Of a stretch of DNA of 64,000 nt, positions 22,687 to 35,029 are shown piece after piece. The stretch's first letter is position 1; each line of letters begins with the position of its first letter. The translations under genes and the position numbers were made by a program. Source of the DNA: Fistularia commersonii. Its lineage: Eukaryota; Chordata; Actinopteri; Syngnathiformes; Fistulariidae. The stretch spans positions 3,452,501-3,516,500 of the forward strand of contig JBBMNZ010000035.1 of the NCBI GenBank assembly GCA_037954325.1, written 5' to 3'. The notes beneath the pieces are model-generated. The model was not told the DNA's origin. It did not search any database and was given only the letters and a program-made list of their open reading frames with translations.

Positions 22687-23680
22687 GTGCAGTCACATGT
22701 TAATCTTGGCTTTTTTTGCCCAAAGGCCATCATGGCATCCTTTGAGGTGACTGAGTTTACAAATTCTGTTAAATTAATTGAAATCAGGCCTAGCAGAAAG
22801 TCCAGTCCTAGAATGTATAATACAATCTTTATTGACAATTCTGCCTCCTCTCACTTGCCTGTGCTGGACACGTCTGGCCCTGAAGTGGCAATTCTGGTTT
22901 GGGCCTCGCCTTCCATACAGATGCCAATCTATGCAGCCAGTGGGCTAAAGGAGCACACCGGCGTTACAAGGATTGCTTTGCAAGAGTGGGTTTTGGTTGT
23001 GCTACCATATTTCTCATCCTCAATGAGGCTGGTGTCAAATGCCCAATAGGATACATATTTGTGCTGCAGACAGCTGGACAGAGGTATCATGGAGATACCT
23101 GTCTCCACCCTTTCCTGTTTCATCCACTAACTCTGCCTTGACAGAGCAACAGCCCTCGTGCCCCTTCCAGCTAGATGTTCCTCTGGCACCAGGAACCGTG
23201 CTCAAAACCCACAGTATGGATTTTAGCAGCCAACACAAATCCCACCCTTGTTGAACTAAGCCAACAATGTCCGTGTGTTCCCTCGCTCCGTTTGCTTTGC
23301 GTGGTGTGATACCTCTGCATGGCTGTAAGCATCATTTCTACACATGGATGTGTTGCAATAAGGTATACAGCATCTGAATTCAGGAAGGAATTGATCCAGT
23401 ACTCAATTTTACTATCGGTATTTCTTCCCAAATATGTCTGTTCGATCTTCCTTCTGGTTAGATATAATTTCAGAAACGGTCTCTCAGAGGCTGAGGTTAA
23501 ACTGTGAACCCAAACATTCACCGAAGTGGCGGTGAGCTGAAGAATACAAAGTTGGTCGATGATAATCCTTTCTGACAGAAAGACAATCAAGTAATTGACT
23601 TTGGGGACAAAGCTGGGTCTTTGTTGATTATGAGTCTGATTGCACAAGGACGTCAAAAAATGATTTCTTGCCACCCCTTT
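22687..23680. other. Unassigned stretch with relatively long open frames on both strands
   Basis: Open frames of 120 codons (22687-23049, plus) and 167 codons (23171-23674, minus) overlap partly. Neither translation resembles a family I know, and neither has splice sites that link it to a gene. It may be decayed repeat or conserved non-coding sequence. Confidence 0.3.
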
Positions 23681-25100
23681 CTCTTAAATGCCAATTTGGA
23701 GTCCAACTGTAGTAATTCGATTGACACAGTGCTCAGCTCTACAGCTCGGCTGATACACACAATACATTTTACTGGGAGAAGTGTCTCGTATGTAATTAGC
23801 CTTTGAACAGCAAAGGGCCGTTCACACAGTGTGATGGAGTACAGGCATGTGTATTGTCAAATTGTCAGGGGCATTCAGAGGAGCCACAGCTCTTGACAGC
23901 TGCCACTGTTTGGCCCTTTGTTGTCCTTCGGTGGGGTCTCAAAATGTGCAGATACAAAGTTAATCAGAAGATGCTGCAGGGGATTGAAAAGCTGTAATCC
24001 TGTTTCTCTGTTTTGCCCTTTTTAACGGAGCGTATCAGGGAAAGAGACAAACTCACTGTCACACAATCCTTATTAAAGGACAACACAGCATAAAGAAATA
24101 TTTAAACATTCATGAAGTGTTTGCATTAAGGTTTTATGAATGTGATAATTTTTATGATTGTATTTGTTTAAAGAAGATGGTTTCCCCTGTAAATTCTTTA
24201 AATGATTTGCTCCTCACTTCCTGATGATTTTCTTGCGACTTTTTAATGTAATTTATATGTAATTTATTTGTATAAATTTTAAATGGGTTTTCAAGGCATT
24301 TTCATCCTCATTTCAAAACAAAGTTTTTCCATTTTACCAGCAAACTTTAGTGATTTATGAAGACAGCGAGAGGCAAACCATCATTTTTGCCCTTACATTG
24401 TCTACGCAGTATTTCTTATCATACAGCAAGTATTAGAATAAATGTGTCTGTTCTTTTTTAGAAAAATCCCAAGGACGAATGCTGAAGGACTCATTTTTAG
24501 AATTTAGTCCTGAATGTGTCCACTAGGTGCCTGAGTGAGCTGCCTGATGTGATTCTGAGAGGAGGAATGCACTTCGTAATTCAGAGCTGCCATCTAGCAG
24601 AGAATGTTAACTGTACTGTAACTTAAAAACTCTGGCACATTGTCAGAAAGTCTAAGAAATGTCATGTTTCAGAGTCGATTGAACTTTTTTTTGTATCCGC
24701 ATTATTTCTGCGCACCGTGGTCATCCTGTGCAGGAGCCCAAATCGTTAAAGGAGGACTGGTGAGTTGGTTTTCATGTGAGTCAGCAGATTCTCTCGTTCT
24801 TAGATCAGAACTGAATCTGGTCCACTCTCCCCAGGCGTTTTCACATGAAACCTATATTTTGCTGCAATTATTTTTTTTTAGGCTGAACCAGAAGTAGCTT
24901 TCCAGTAGGGCAGAAACCCTCGGGCTTTTGATACCCATATTTTCTGGTTGCCGTGGTTTGGGACTTACGACACCAGTTGGAGAGGAAGGAGTGGTTGAAG
25001 AAACGTCCAGCAACGGCAGGATGTCAAAGACATCCCGGCAGACTACTGGGCAATTCATTATTGAGGTTAACGCGCCTTTCAATTTCACCACGGCCTGTGC
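23681..25100. other. Intergenic, no gene seen
   Basis: AT-rich, short frames only, no recognisable element. Confidence 0.45.
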
Positions 25101-25109
25101 TGTTCTGCC

Positions 25110-25185
25110 TGCCACCCAATTGTGAACCAGCAACCTTATATCTGTGAGGCAACAGTGCTGACCTCCGCACCACCATGTTACCCTT
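25110..25185 (+). repeat. 3' end of the dispersed fish repeat
   Basis: Contains gaaccagcaacctta, tctgtgaggcaacagtgct and gcaccaccatg in order, the usual tail of this repeat. The upstream part is too diverged to follow. Confidence 0.6.
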
Positions 25186-26419
25186 GAACTGCTGTCAGTT
25201 ATCAGCATTTTTTCACATCACGCTGTTTTTGTACGCATTTGTCAAATGTAGAATTTTAATAATCCTATTTATCTCTGTCTCCTTGTGTGAATGTCTAAAC
25301 ACACTGGAGCAGGTAAATAAATGCATTTGCAGGGAGAGTGGAAGTTTTCACCTTTGCCAGCTTTCTTATCACACTGATTAATGCATGAATACTAGACCAG
25401 GCTCAAATTTTATTTCACTCTGCAGATCCATCATATCCTATTTCCATCTGTCTCAATTTGTCATCTGTGCCTGTGTCCAAGATTGGTCTATTTTGACATC
25501 CTTGGGAAATCTATGATCAGCGATTACATGAAGAGCGGAGTAGGTCCGAGCAACGATCGACTAACCTGCAGGTCAATTGATAATGGAGACGGTGAGAACA
25601 AAACTACAGCCACCTTGATACATTTCTTGTTATTCTAAGGCCATTGTAAAGTTTTTAAACTGCCTCAGAAATGGGTCTTGACGCATGTCACATGAATGCA
25701 TATGTAGGTAGTGCTGGTGTAACGGTGAAAAGGGGTTAGGGGAGGGTCGACGTGTTTGCAAGATGACACATTATGGTGCATGGCGTTATGAGTCAGGAGG
25801 GCCCAGTGGGTTTCTGATCACCTACAGCAGGATCCTCTTTGTGTATTATTTGCCCATAGGCTCTGTCACATTTGCTAGCAAGCAGTTGAATTAAAATGGC
25901 CCGCATTCATTGCTCATGTCCAACGACGTGACTAGATACTTTACCCTTGGGAAGGAGGATTCTGTTTCTCGTTGTGATTCGTGAAATAATGAGACCACAG
26001 TCCACACAGTTTGTCGGTTTTCTGTGAACACTATTTGAACAGGTTAAAAATTTAAGCATGGTAATCCTCGGAAGAGATGACTCAAAAGGCGGGATTACCA
26101 GACAGGAGTTCAACAGAAACATATTTATTGAAATGAGAAGAGCACAAAAAAGTCTGTTTCAGGAAAATGTCCAAAAAATCTGATTTTCTGTCATTTTCAG
26201 TCCTTTATTCAAAACATTTTTACAGGTGATCAGATATCAGGCATCATCCATAACTGACACACGATTCAGATACATGATTACTTAACACCGGTTCGTGTGA
26301 ATACAATTAGGATATTGGATGTCATTCAAAAACAGAGTTTTTGATTTCAGTTGTAGCTTTTTCCACACTCATTTACAATTTGTTGGTTGTTGTTTCTTAC
26401 ACTTGTTTATCTAAAAACT

Positions 26420-26845
26420 TTTTGTCCTTTCGCCCATTTGGTTTTGTTTTGCTTATCCTGCTTTGTGCTGTGGCTGGTTTGACTTCCTGTTGGTTCCTCA
26501 CCTGACAGCTAGCAGATTCCTTGTTAGCGCTGCCTGGTTCCCTCATTTTTCTTGCCAATCAGCTCTGGCATCAGTTTGTGTTGTATGGCTGTCTTAGGGT
26601 GGTAGAGCTACTGTTTCGGCTTGTATTTCAGCCTCCGGTCTTCGTTTGATCCTCTGCCTTATTGTTTCTCCTGGACTCAGATTTTTGCTTTTTTATGATA
26701 TCTTAAAGCTATTCAGCTTTAAGCCTTTTGTATCTCCTGCGTCAGGCTTTTGCTTTGTATTAAATTCAACTTTCTCAACCTACTATCTGCATCTTTCTTT
26801 TATCTGTGTATGGGTCTCCGGTCCTACCGCCACGTCCCTGCAAAG
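26420..26845 (+). mobile_element. Retroelement 3' end or LTR-like remnant
   Basis: Pyrimidine-rich sequence ends with attaaattcaactttc, then ctgcatc...tgtgtatgggtctccg and gtcctaccgccacgtccctg. This is the arrangement seen at 3' ends of several fish retroelements (polyadenylation-like signal, then a gggtcc..cgccacg end). No coding domain is left. Confidence 0.35.
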
Positions 26846-27499
26846 ATAAAATATCTCATCATTTCTGGATGGAGCTATTTAAATTATTCTCAAAGATACT
26901 TTGAGGGTGGGGGCCGTAAGATCAAACCTCACCCAATATTAATGACCCTTCGAGTACAGGAAGGGGCTGAGGAGACTGCAGAAGCCTCAGCGATGCCCTT
27001 CATCTGGCAGACTCTTGTCTGCCGAGAAATTCAGTCCTCTGTGGAGGAAGACAAAGAAGTGCCCACTGACACTAGAATAGACAGATATGTTTATGTTGCT
27101 AATGTGCAATAACATTACATGTTGAAGGAATTGAATATTTTTCCGCTCTTTTTTTGTATTGCTACCTTGTACCACTGTGCAGTGATTCTATTCCCTTTGT
27201 CTGTTCCCCTCAGGAGTCGCTGCAGCAAATCATCCACTGAAGCCTCTCCTCCACATCCTTTTCTCTCACATCCAGCAACTTCATGTCCTCTTTCACCACA
27301 TCCTTAAATCAGTTGTCTTCCATCTACCATGTAATACCACTGTGCAGTATTTAACATTCAAACATGGTCAATGATCTACCACCATAGAAGTTCTTTTCTT
27401 TCTTTCTTTCTTTCTTTTATTCTCAAGTATTCTGTTTGAATGAAGGTTCGATTTGGCTCTTTTCAGAGGCTTGTTTATTCTTGCTGATCCCATTTTTAA

Positions 27500-27645
27500 A
27501 CACTCCCCATGTTTATTTTTATTTATTACTTGTATTTCTTATACTGTTTCCTGAGGTTTGCGGCATCTGCTGTTTGCATTCTGCTACCATTTCCCCACTG
27601 TGGAACTAATAAAGGGCTATTTTATCTTATCTTGCCTTATCAGAT
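27500..27645 (+). repeat. LINE 3' tail remnant
   Basis: The segment ccccactgtggaactaataa followed by agggctattttatcttatcttgcc corresponds to the common fish LINE 3' end (ttcccc..gtgggataataaag plus a short tandem tail). A (TTTC)n run lies just upstream at about 27401-27418. Confidence 0.6.
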
Positions 27646-29930
27646 TCCCACATATACTCTCAGAAATAAGATTCAGATTGTTTGGAACCCCTCCAACCAC
27701 CTTTCTGCAAAGCTCGAAACCCAAAAAGTGTAAAATTCACAGTGCACTGTTGGAGAATGTTGGGCATGGGGTTCCTAGTCTTTCTTTAATTATTCTGCGA
27801 TACCAGTTTTACTCTTGTTTCCAAGGCTTTACTAAAATGTACTGTTCTATCTTCATTTCCGATGTGACTATTCCCCAGTCCTATTTCCTTTCAATCCATG
27901 TTACTTGTAAGTTATTTTCTGAGATGTTCTGGTTTAATTACTTCCCCATTTCATTAAACTGGTTCTTTGTGATCATCAAAAAAAGCTTAATCTATAATTA
28001 GATACTATTGAATTGGGATAATATTCAGTTTTGAGTTCAGACACCGCTATTCCTCTATCTGGTAGATCAAAATGAGCAGCCAATAAACAAGAGCAGAACC
28101 TGCCATCTGAGAGGACGGCAGATTTTCCACTGCAGGGAAAAAATTCGTCTCCACTGAAAATTGAATGGCTTGTTTACCTAAATTTGTTGTAAGGCTTCTT
28201 TTGTTTATTTTGCTTTCCTGCGTATTTTTTGAAGCTCCTTTGAGTTCTACTGCCTGAAATGCTATGACACTGAAAGCTTCTGTTACCTTGGCTGGGAAGA
28301 TAAAAATGCATCTGGGTCTCTGTTTGGAAGTAAGACTAATCACTTGTCACTGCCCCGGAGCTTGTCGGGATGGGAGGAGGCGGGGTGGCAGTGTCTACTC
28401 CCCTGTTGGCCACGACTTCTTTAGGTATTTCAGATTTGGTGTGTGTCGCAACGGACTATTTAAAAAGTTGATTCTCGGTTGTTTGTGCATGTCGCGGCAC
28501 GCTGGTGGGATGCTACGCACTCCCAGCCTTTTTAAAAAATCTCAGGTTAGATTTCTCCTTGGGTTAATTGAAGACTAAATTAAATGGTTGAATGTCTATT
28601 TGTGGCCCAGTGTTTGACAGCCGACCCGCCTCTCCCCCAATGTCAACCGGGTCTGGCTCCCGTCTCCCTGATCCTGAATGCAAAACAAGCCGCACAGACA
28701 TGTGTTTGTTAATACGCGTTTGGTGTAAAGCGGCGGCTCGGTTACGTTTACCTTTAGGTTCTCCAGACTCGCTGCATGAGTTCCACAGCGGGGGATGGCA
28801 GTGATAGAACATCTGTGGTGTCGGTTCCGAACGGGTGAAGATGAACTATTTGAAGATTAAAAGCTGTTGAAGGTCGTGGTGTGATTTGCATAGAATACAC
28901 AGGTGGCGTGGAGTGCCAGTGGGTTTCCCCTCCACTGCCCTCATTGCCATCAGAAGCTGAGGCTCGAAAACAAAAACTGTCTTTGTTCCACATTTGGATG
29001 TCAGAGCCCCAGGGAATCTCCTCGTAACTTACATGTTCTGCATGTCTTCTCAGGAGCTCAGTGGTTGATGCAGCCTCTGTCTATGAGGCAGAACGATTGA
29101 CATTTTAATACAAATAGTCAAAAGAAAGCTTACAGCAGGGGGGCGATAATACGGCCTCACTGGCATGTCTCCCGGTGACAGTCAATAGAAAATTAATTGA
29201 GTAATTTTCAGGAGCTGATATTAAATGTTCCACTGAGTTGCGGCCAACTGTCTGAGCCTTCAATTAAATTGTGTCAGATGTAAATGTACTAAAAGCTTTT
29301 AAAGTATGTTGACAAATCAACAAGAGGCAAACAACTTTTTATAAGTGTCAATTTTTTCAAAATCACTTGATGTTGAACAGTATTTAGGCTTTGTGATAAA
29401 TAGTCCTGGCTTCGGGTTGTTTACTTTCCCTTTGTCTCCATATCTGGCCAGGGTACTGTGCACATCCGCGCCTGTGATGCTATCCCCAGAGGACCAAATA
29501 ATATAAATTATTTTTTTTGCATTTGTCAATAATAAATGATATAATGCTCTTAGGAGTGTGTTCGTTTGCCAGCCGTTCTGTGTGAGGCTACATACAGTGG
29601 GTAATATTCAAGAGCCAACTTGACGTCCCGTCCTCGATCATTACGGAGATGAGCAGTCTCTGTAGACCTTCGGGGTACGCAAACACACACACACGTGCGC
29701 ACACACGCACACACTTAACATACAGTCCAATAATTGCAAAGTCGTATCTGATTATGTGATTTCTTCCAAATACTCCTCTTTCTCAAGTAAATAATTAACC
29801 AGAAACGTTCTTGTCAGAGTGCGGATCATTTCCAAGGTCCTTGCGAGTCTCCTGAGAAATTAATGGAAATGCTCCGTGACATCAGCCACCACATGTTTAA
29901 TAATTTTATGAAATCCTAAATTTGCCGACA
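27646..29930. other. Intergenic, no gene seen
   Basis: No recognised exon or repeat. The densest open frames are short and unsupported. Confidence 0.4.
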
Positions 29931-29931
29931 G

Positions 29932-30073
29932 GTCAGAGGGCAGTGCGTCCTGAGTGAGACCACCTACAGTGGTGGACAGGACGGGAAGGCCCAGTGCCCC
30001 CAACTTCCAGATTCCTGCTCATTACGCAGAGTAAAACATGACGTGCAGTTGGCGAGCACTGACCTGAACCAAG
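29932..30073 (+). other. Candidate isolated exon, unassigned
   Basis: A 142-nt open segment lies between an acceptor (gccgacag, 29924-29931) and a donor (CAAG|gtgcgt). It translates in phase 0 to a Cys-containing peptide starting VRGQCVLSETTYSGGQDG. No partner exon or family was recognised. An open stretch of this length between two splice-like sites can occur by chance. Confidence 0.15.
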
Positions 30074-30744
30074 GTGCGTTAAAAATCTTCTACAATATTG
30101 ATATGAATGAACAGCGGTGTTTTTCATTTCTAAGAAAATGAGCTCATTTGGATCCACTATCTAACCTATAAATCTCATTTTGAATATCCTGCATCACAAT
30201 GCAGGCTGGCGTTTCTTGACCCTGGGTGCTTGCACAAAAAAAACATTGATTTTTTTTTCTTTTTTTTTCAAACTTTGGTTTTCAATAAATAATAGTGAGA
30301 CGAGGATACTGTGTTTTCTCTGCTTTTTATTATGTCAAAGGAAAAGTTAAACTAATATTTCAGAGATACATGCGTCACAAGGACCCTGGATGGGAAAATT
30401 AGACTTGAAACCAGAAGTCCAACCATCACTGTGTAAAGACTGCAAGTAGGAAATCCCAACAGGGGCTTGGATGTCAGAGTTGTTAACATGTTGGAAGCTC
30501 CAGAGCGACCGCTTACCATCTCCTTCTTTACAATAATTCATTATCATATTCCACGCATACAAGTTGGCCTTGATATCGCGTATGTGCATGCTGATTATGT
30601 GCCCTTTATTTCTAATTTGTTTTATTTTTAATGGGATTCCACCGCCAAAGACTTAAAATGTTAAGCCTGGGTCTTCATAATATTATCGTTTTCTTCATGA
30701 TATTCATTATGAAGATAACCATCCGGTCGTTCATTTATTGGTGG

Positions 30745-31058
30745 CAGGAGGAGCTGGAGCAAATCTCAGCTGATATTGGGGGCGGGGCTATCCTGGCCCA
30801 GGTACCTGTCAATCACAGAGCCTCACGTTATGTAATACTCATTCACACCTGCTCATTATTTAAAGCCATATGTGGTCTAATTAAACTGCCATCAGTTTTT
30901 TTCAGATGTGTAAGGAAGATGGAGAACCTGGAAAGAACTCATGAAGACTTTGCACAGGAGCTCATTATGTGGAACAACCAGGGGATCACTGGAGTCAAAC
31001 TGGGAACCTTCCCATGTTGAGGTGAGAAGGCTAACCACTTCATCACTGTGACACTTGA
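30745..31058 (+). repeat. Dispersed fish repeat, nearly full length
   Basis: Block order: ctcagctgatattgggggcg gggc, acctgtcaatcacagagcc, attcacacctgctcat, ggaagatggagaacctgg, and the tail gctaaccacttcatcactgt. This copy is the best guide to the family layout in the window. Confidence 0.75.
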
Positions 31059-31396
31059 CTTCCCAGTGAGGTTAAAAATGAAAGTTATGTCAGAATTCAG
31101 TTTCTTAGTTGATAGTTATATTTATTTGCCTCCCTTTTAGTGACCAACAGTACTTTTAGGTGAAAAACCAACCTTGGGAACATTTCTTTCTAGTTCAATT
31201 ATCATTATAGATCCCCACATGCTCTGTAAACACCCGGCTAAAATCAGTAATGAGCAGGAGGTGTCAAGAGTCCAGGGATCGGTCTGGTCTCAGCGCAGAC
31301 ATAAACAGATTGGCAATGCCAACATTAATAGGCAGGGTGCAGAAGCAGCAGTCAGTCCAGCCCATAAGGCCTGAGAGTCAATGTGCAGAAGCATCG

Positions 31397-31399
<3 letters not shown>

Positions 31400-31434
<35 letters not shown>

Positions 31435-31452
31435 TGTCTGTCTGTCTGTCTG
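31400..31452. repeat. (GT)n-(CTGT)n compound microsatellite
   Basis: About 17 GT units run directly into five CTGT units. Confidence 0.95.
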
Positions 31453-31459
31453 TATGCTT

Positions 31460-33150
31460 GTGCAACTGAATCTTTCAGCCTGTATATTTATCATTTCTTT
31501 GGCATATAGCAAAAGTCTCACCAGGATTCCTGTCATGAACCTTTGACTGCTTTTTGGCAATTAATCTAAATTAGCTGACAAAGTGAAGACATTGCAGGGT
31601 GGCTGACATGCATGTTAAAGACCGGGTTGTGTAACTTGCCCGCCATCCTATCAAGATGACTCTCTAATGGAGGAGCAAAGTGGTTGCACTTGTGTGGCGT
31701 GGAAGACGCATTCTCTGACCAGGGGATTTGACCAGGTCCTCTTGACCTTGGCTTGTGCCTGAATGTCTGGTTAAAGGAGCAGTTTGTTTGTGTTTGCATC
31801 CGACGCACCGTCCTTTCCATTCAGTTTCAGTGACAGATTTCGGGTGCGGGGGTTTGTGTGTTTGTGACAGTACCCAGGCGACACCTTTTTGTTTGGGGAC
31901 AGTAGGTTTTTATTTCAGATAGAAACGGAACACAACACAGCACCAAAAACACAGCTTGGAAACATAAATGGATTTTTTTCTTTTGTTACATCACTGCATT
32001 AGTCCCACTCAAAATGTAATTATCCTATCAGCTTCCAAGTTTTTTTTTTTCCCAAATAAAACAAAATATAACCAGGAACTTGTTCAATGGACACAAGTGA
32101 CTGTAGTTCGCATTTATTGAAAAGCTTGGACTTCACTGACCATCTTAGAAAGCCACAGTGAGCAATTAAAAAAGGATATTCCAGGGGGCGCAACACGCTC
32201 TCTGTGTTTCGACTGTGATCACTTAGCTTTAGCGCAGACACCGAGGTTTTGTGCAAGTAGCCAATCACGCTTAACCACATTACTACATTATGTTTTTACA
32301 GTAAAATCAACTCAGCCTCAGCGGCGTGGCGCATATCCAGCTATTTGTTGCCATGGTACTGCTTGCTTCGACTGAATTGTTTGACCATAAATATTAAAAA
32401 CAAAGCTTTTCACCAGCAATATTTTGACACAAAACCCTGGATTTAGCGCCCCTACGGAGACAGGAGATACAAATGTACACGCATGCATACGACAGTGAGA
32501 ACACACCTTATGTCTACCACCAAAAGAAGCAGTTGCATAAGGGGCTGGTGTTCATGGCGGGGCTACATGTTAGCAGATAGACTGTCTGCGGGTGGCTCGA
32601 GACACGAGTGAGCGAGCGGAGCTATTTTCCTAGAGCACGCATGGGACGGCAGTCTGACTTTACCCACAAAGATAAAATGGAATGCAAATGAGCTACATTC
32701 ATCACAAATCACCAGCTCAGCCAAGGAATGCAAAGAACAGCCAGGGATTATTTTACACGATGGTTGTCTTTAAGTGGAAAGGTGGTCCCGTGAGTTGAAC
32801 GTTAACTTAGAACCCTCACAGGAATTCTTAAGAGCTGGTGTCTGCTGCTGAAATTTGTTGACTAGGACGTGGTTCTACACAATATATTACAAAACTACTG
32901 TAATCTAGCCGCAAGTTTAAAAGATAGCGGTATGTATTAACCTCAAGTAATAACTGTAGGTCATTGATCTGAAGAACCCTGTAGCATCAAGCAATCACCA
33001 GAATCCAGGAGTAATGTACACACTCTTTCATAAACATTTCCTCAGCAGGCACACGAGACAATCTCTTCACATGTCTGGACGGATGGATAAATAGGAATGG
33101 AGAGAAGCAACATGGAAACGCTTCCATCCATGTGGAGCCATAATGAGAGC
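31460..33150. other. Intergenic, no gene seen
   Basis: No exon recognised. A GTTGCCATGG X-box-like core is at 32347-32356. Confidence 0.45.
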
Positions 33151-33155
33151 TTGGC

Positions 33156-33177
33156 AAAAAAAAAAAAAAAAAAAAAA
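33156..33177 (+). repeat. A22 homopolymer
   Basis: Uninterrupted run of A. It could be an old retroposon tail, but no body was recognised upstream. Confidence 0.9.
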
Positions 33178-33179
33178 GG

Positions 33180-35029
33180 CACTAGCTGGTTTGAAGGGGA
33201 ACAGGGGGCGCAATGGCTGGCCGACTTGCGCGAGTCAACACAGGGAATATGCTCACCAGGTTGTTACACCACGACAGAGCCTAAATTATGCAATGCATTT
33301 AGAATGAGAACGCAAATGTGTTGTGAGAATGAGGTCCTCGATGGATTTTCACGTAGCGTCTGCTGAAATAGGGTGCCGTCTCCGCTTTAAACAGCTCGCC
33401 CCCCTACCGATTTTTATCACTCCGATGTCATCAGGTTTCTCATTTCCACCCAGACCTCTTGAACACAGCGAGCGTGACTCTTCAGTTCTTTAATCCTGCT
33501 TCTTAAAATACCAGTCGTCCAAAGTTGGGGGGCTGGGGGGGTCCTGTGCCCTGCTGGGCTACTTTTAAGAAGTGGACGGGGTTGCCAGGGCAGTTGTGAC
33601 AAGAGTCTCCGCACTTGTTACCATGGAGGTTGTTTTGGAAACAGCAGTAGAGTTGATGGGTCCCGGGAAACTCACAGAAGACGGACAGGTGGAGATGCAG
33701 CAGTGAAGGTCTGCAGCCGTGTGGGAAGTGGGTGAGCCTGGAGGGTGGGGTGTAATCTTCAAACAGGGAGGAAAGAACAAAAGAGGACCAGTCATAAGAG
33801 AGGCAGGATTTGACCAACAGAAGGTAGAGAAGGAGTGGAGGAATGTTGATGAGGGAAAGATGGATGGGATGATGTCAACCGAAAGAATATGAAATCTTTT
33901 GCTGGTAAACGTATGCAGAACGACTGTAAAACCTGATTACACAGGTTCAGGAAAAGTCTTAGCGGGCTCATCCAGAAAATGGGATTCGCCCAACCTGAGT
34001 AATGATAGTCATGTTGAATGATCACTTTAAGGTGGACCTTCGTGGCAACCCTCTGCGTCTGTCTGGGTTTTCTCCCTAACAACACTGCAGCTCTGCAAGT
34101 AGTAATTATCTGCATGTGGAGGGAAGAGGGGGGGGGCCCTTCACCGCCACACATCAGCGTCAAGCAGCTTATTGAATCGATGGTCATCTCTGAACCTTCA
34201 TCCGGAGAGACGTCGTGGCAGGCATGAACCCCAGGAGGCGAGGAAACGGCAGACCCCAACGGTTTCACCCCCTCCCCACCCTTTTCGGATATTTCTGCCC
34301 AGGTTGACGCAGAGAGACACGAGTGATCTTTACCATTTTGGTGTGTTCCTGTTTCTAAGCAGCAGAACCTGCAAGGACCTTCTCTCGCACACTCACTATT
34401 TAAATGCTGGGCCAAGAAATGAGAGTTGATTTCCTCCAGTTTGAAAAATGACCAGCAGAAAAAGCCCACTGCCTTAATGTTTATGTGGATGCGGTCATTT
34501 TGTGCGTCCAGGAGTTTGGAAAAAAGGCCGAAGCTGGCTTTCGCTTCACATGCTCCGAATGGATTAAGGTTTAAAAAAGGCCCACAAGAACCAGAAGGGA
34601 ACCCTGGATTCATATAACAATTAGCTTCTCTTTGCATTCCGGTGGTACGAGGAGGAACAGGTCGCCCTCCCGCCTTGAAGCGCGGGGCGATACGCATCCA
34701 TAATTAAGCTCCTCTACAATGACATGTGCGACAAGACGTGCCCGGAGGGGGAAGCCATCGCTTTCGTAACCTTGAGCCGTCTGTAGGACCTGTAAGAGAG
34801 TCTCATCAGAGCCTCTCCGTCGGTCTGATCTTCCTCGCCGCTCCTGAACCGGAGATCTAATTGGACACGGTGAATGACTGAATCTCTTCCTTGGTAAATC
34901 TCGTCTGCCCCTGCTTACAGAAGTTGAGCTGTTCACACGTCTCTGCAGTCTGGATCTAAATGTTTGATTCTTACACCCGCAAAACTTTGCAGCGAATATC
35001 TTTTTGGGATTTTAAATTTGTTCCTCAGC
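33180..35029. other. Region downstream of SSTR5, long but unsupported open frames
   Basis: A 301-codon minus-strand open frame (33792-34697) and shorter ones occur, with no domain, signal or similarity that I recognise. A GTTACCATGG X-box-like core is at 33617-33626. Part of this may be the SSTR5 3' UTR. Confidence 0.35.

Noticed and set aside
31396..31452. CRISPR-like regular repeat
   Set aside because: It is a simple GT/CTGT microsatellite without spacers. No CRISPR array is expected or seen in the window.
33792..34697. 301-codon minus-strand open frame
   Set aside because: Composition looks random, with no domain, signal peptide or splice context, and no family recognised. Kept only as a note on the region.
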